Below, piece by piece: positions 4,997 to 6,218 of a stretch of 6,218 nucleotides of DNA (position 1 is its first letter; every line of letters starts with the position of its first letter). The notes under the pieces were generated by a model that did no database searches, was not told the DNA's origin, and saw only the letters and a list, made by a program, of their open reading frames with translations. The position numbers and the translations under genes were made by a program. Origin of the DNA: Thermofilaceae archaeon (GTDB taxonomy: Archaea; Thermoproteota; Thermoprotei; Thermofilales; Thermofilaceae); the NCBI GenBank assembly GCA_027027675.1, contig JALVKT010000010.1, forward strand, positions 1 to 6,218, in the 5' to 3' direction.

Positions 4997-5824
4997 CTAT
5001 ATCTTCCCAGAGCCTGCGCGGGCCACGGCGGCCGCCTCCCTCAAAATCCTCTCCGCGGCCCCGAGGGGCCAGCCCAGCAGGGCAGCCACCCTCCCAGGCC
5101 CCGCCGCCACGATGTCGCTGAGCGTGACGAGGCCTGCAGAGAGGAGGCGGCGCCTCGCGTCGACGCCCAGCTCCTCCAGCACGGTTACGGGGTAGAGGCC
5201 GGGGCCCTCGACGAGCTCCTGTATGCTCCAGCCGGGCGGGTAGCCCCACGCCGTCAGCCTGACGCCCGCGCACCTGGCGTACTGGATGGCCTCGACGCTG
5301 AACCTCGTGTTCGTCGCCACCCATGCCTCGTCGAAGCGGCCGCTGAGGTCGCGTAGCCTCTCCCTCACGTAGAGGACTACCTTGAGGCCCGTGTATATGC
5401 CCGGGCTGTTGTGGTACTTGCACTCCACCATGTACCTCCTGCCGTCCTTGACGGCCTCCACGTCCACCTCGTGCTCCACGCACCTCCCCTTGACTACGAG
5501 GTTCGTCCTCGCCTCGAAGCCCCGCGCCTCCAGGAGCCTCGCGAAGTACTTCTCGAAGGGGTAGCCCTCGGGGCCGAGCCTCATGAGAGCCCTCTTGAGG
5601 ACGTAGCGCTTCACGGCTAGGGGGTGGCGGGCGGCGAGGAGCCTCTTCACGATGCGGTGCAGCTCCCTCGCGGAGACGACCCTGGGGGCTCGCTGCTCGA
5701 CGAGGGATGCGATCTCCTCGGCCTCGTCCCTGGGGAGCCCGGACCTGACGAGGCTGGCCACGAGCTTCTCCCTGCTGAAGGGCTCCCAGCGGCCATCCCT
5801 CTTTACGACGAAGCGTTTCTCCAC
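4997..5824 (-). CDS. Predicted ATP-cone / PD-(D/E)xK nuclease / helix-hairpin-helix protein
   Basis: A 275-residue cytoplasmic protein with three modules. Residues 3-88 form an ATP-cone, the nucleotide-sensing domain of ribonucleotide reductases and NrdR: VVKRDGRWEPFSREKLVASL (6-25), then SGLPRDEAEEIA and VVSARELHRIV. Residues about 89-200 look like an Mrr/restriction-endonuclease-like fold. Glu91 opens the domain (FEKYFARLLEARGFE), Asp121 is in EHEVDVEAV, Glu134 and Lys136 are in VECKYH, and LTAWGYPP (190-197) is a typical late strand. Residues about 212-268 resemble helix-hairpin-helix DNA binding, ending in AALLGWPLGAAERILREA. All candidate catalytic residues are present, so activity is plausible. 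The start is GTG, with GGAGG four bases upstream. The family is seen in other prokaryotes as a stand-alone gene of unknown role; no methylase or toxin partner is visible here. It is likely either DNA repair or defence. Confidence 0.82.
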   Translation of the reverse strand: MEKRFVVKRDGRWEPFSREKLVASLVRSGLPRDEAEEIASLVEQRAPRVVSARELHRIVKRLLAARHPLAVKRYVLKRALMRLGPEGYPFEKYFARLLEARGFEARTNLVVKGRCVEHEVDVEAVKDGRRYMVECKYHNSPGIYTGLKVVLYVRERLRDLSGRFDEAWVATNTRFSVEAIQYARCAGVRLTAWGYPPGWSIQELVEGPGLYPVTVLEELGVDARRRLLSAGLVTLSDIVAAGPGRVAALLGWPLGAAERILREAAAVARAGSGKI

Positions 5825-5828
5825 GTCT

Positions 5829-5833
5829 CCTCC
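5829..5833 (-). promoter_or_regulatory. Shine-Dalgarno of the nuclease gene
   Basis: GGAGG on the minus strand, four bases before the GTG at 5824, supporting this non-ATG start. Unlike the leaderless genes in the window, this mRNA must carry a leader. The CTATATATC TATA-like site at 5907-5915 (minus strand) would give one of about 60 nt. Confidence 0.65.
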
Positions 5834-5906
5834 GGTAGAATTGTTGTTTCCGCCCCGTTAACTCTTTCCATGTGCCGTGGTGGTCGACGTGGATTGACCA
5901 AGAAGT

Positions 5907-5915
5907 GATATATAG
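5907..5915 (-). promoter_or_regulatory. Candidate TATA box for the nuclease gene
   Basis: GATATATAG on the plus strand, CTATATATC on the minus strand. It is the best TATA-like site upstream of the nuclease, and would start transcription near 5889-5885. The core TATATA is symmetric, so it could also serve the plus-strand gene at 5980 with a leader of about 43 nt. A second TATA-like site, AGTATAGAG (5921-5929), lies beside it. Confidence 0.35.
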
Positions 5916-5949
5916 AACAAAGTATAGAGTAAGATGCGAAAAGCAGGAA

Positions 5950-5957
5950 AATTATAC
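5950..5957 (+). promoter_or_regulatory. TATA box of the right-edge gene
   Basis: AATTATAC centred at about 5954, preceded by a purine-rich GCAGGAAA that suits a BRE. The ATG at 5980 lies 26 bp downstream, the distance expected for a leaderless mRNA. An AGGTG (5969-5973) six bases before the ATG would instead allow Shine-Dalgarno initiation if transcription starts further upstream. Confidence 0.55.
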
Positions 5958-5979
5958 GGTGCCCGAAAAGGTGCCTGCC

Positions 5980-6218
5980 ATGACTGTAGAAGTTAACATT
6001 CCCGAAGGAGAAAGGTGCGAGGAGATACTGGCCAGGCTGAGAGCAAAGGGCGAGGCTGTACAGAAAGCCCTGGAGATAACCGGCGGCGACGTGGAAAGGA
6101 TGCACAACCTCTGGAGGAGCATCCCCGAGGATGAAAAGCGGAGAATAGTGAGGCTCGCAGTGGAAAAACTTTACCTCGACCCCATAACCGCCCAGGGGCT
6201 GCGGGAAGCCGCCGTCAC
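5980..6218 (+). CDS. Hypothetical protein, N-terminal part (cut by right window edge)
   Basis: I translated it by hand from ATG 5980: 79 complete codons without a stop before the window ends. I do not recognise the family. It begins MTVEVNIPEGERCEEILARL and continues as strongly charged amphipathic helices, with VQKALEITGGDVERMHNLW around residues 32-50 and IPEDEKRRIVRLAVEKLYLD around 53-72. There is no signal peptide or membrane segment, so a soluble protein is expected. Codon use (AGG, ATA, GAG, CTC) matches the other genes in the window. The start is supported by a TATA box 26 bp upstream and an AGGTG at six bases. It is divergent from the nuclease gene. No function is proposed. Confidence 0.7.
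   Translation, partial: MTVEVNIPEGERCEEILARLRAKGEAVQKALEITGGDVERMHNLWRSIPEDEKRRIVRLAVEKLYLDPITAQGLREAAV

Noticed and set aside
4914..5483. Second minus-strand open frame of 189 codons overlapping the nuclease
   Set aside because: Its Gly/Arg-rich translation has no domain features, and it shares DNA with the nuclease motifs, which are in the other frame.
5803..6105. Minus-strand frame with hydrophobic runs across the divergent promoter region
   Set aside because: It is antisense to the right-edge gene and covers its promoter. The hydrophobic look comes from the AT-rich intergenic stretch, and there is no ribosome binding site.
1..6218. tRNA genes, CRISPR repeats, insertion-sequence ends
   Set aside because: Gaps between genes are short and contain no cloverleaf, no regularly spaced repeats and no transposase-like coding region.

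Overview
The window is a compact, GC-rich stretch of genome from what looks like a hyperthermophilic archaeon of the Thermoproteota (crenarchaeal type). The indications are a two-subunit 2-oxoacid:ferredoxin oxidoreductase, a class II superoxide reductase, a TrmB-family regulator, TATA boxes placed for leaderless or nearly leaderless mRNAs, GGAGGTGAT-type ribosome binding sites, GTG starts, and heavy use of AGG and ATA codons. The exact genus cannot be fixed. The superoxide reductase has a Glu-Thr pair where most relatives have Glu-Lys, a variant I recall from Ignicoccus.

Layout, left to right. Minus strand: the superoxide reductase gene, cut by the left edge (1-353), lies 49 bp downstream of the beta subunit (403-1287) and the fused gamma-alpha subunit (1284-2990) of the oxidoreductase. 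The two subunit genes overlap by four bases (GTGA) and are clearly one transcription unit, driven by a TATA box at 3012-3020 that predicts a leaderless mRNA. The reductase has its own TATA box with a small dyad just upstream of it. An AT-rich divergent intergenic region (about 2991-3152) follows, then a plus-strand gene for an unrecognised all-helical protein ending at 3707. I suspect this is a stand-alone globin-fold sensor lacking the heme-ligating histidine. After a 145-bp convergent gap come two more minus-strand genes: a full-length TrmB-like regulator (3853-4941) and, upstream of it, a predicted nuclease combining ATP-cone, PD-(D/E)xK and helix-hairpin-helix domains (4997-5824). A second divergent region (5825-5979) separates the nuclease from a plus-strand hypothetical gene cut by the right edge (5980-6218).

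How the genes may work together. The oxidoreductase oxidises 2-oxoacids to acyl-CoA and CO2, reducing ferredoxin; it carries an iron-sulfur cluster and belongs to a typically oxygen-sensitive family. The neighbouring superoxide reductase removes superoxide without producing O2, so the pairing makes sense in an anaerobe. The TrmB-like protein probably senses a sugar or related metabolite and may regulate itself through an imperfect palindrome overlapping its own TATA box. The nuclease and the two hypothetical proteins have no evident metabolic link to the rest. There are no rRNA, tRNA, CRISPR or mobile-element signatures.
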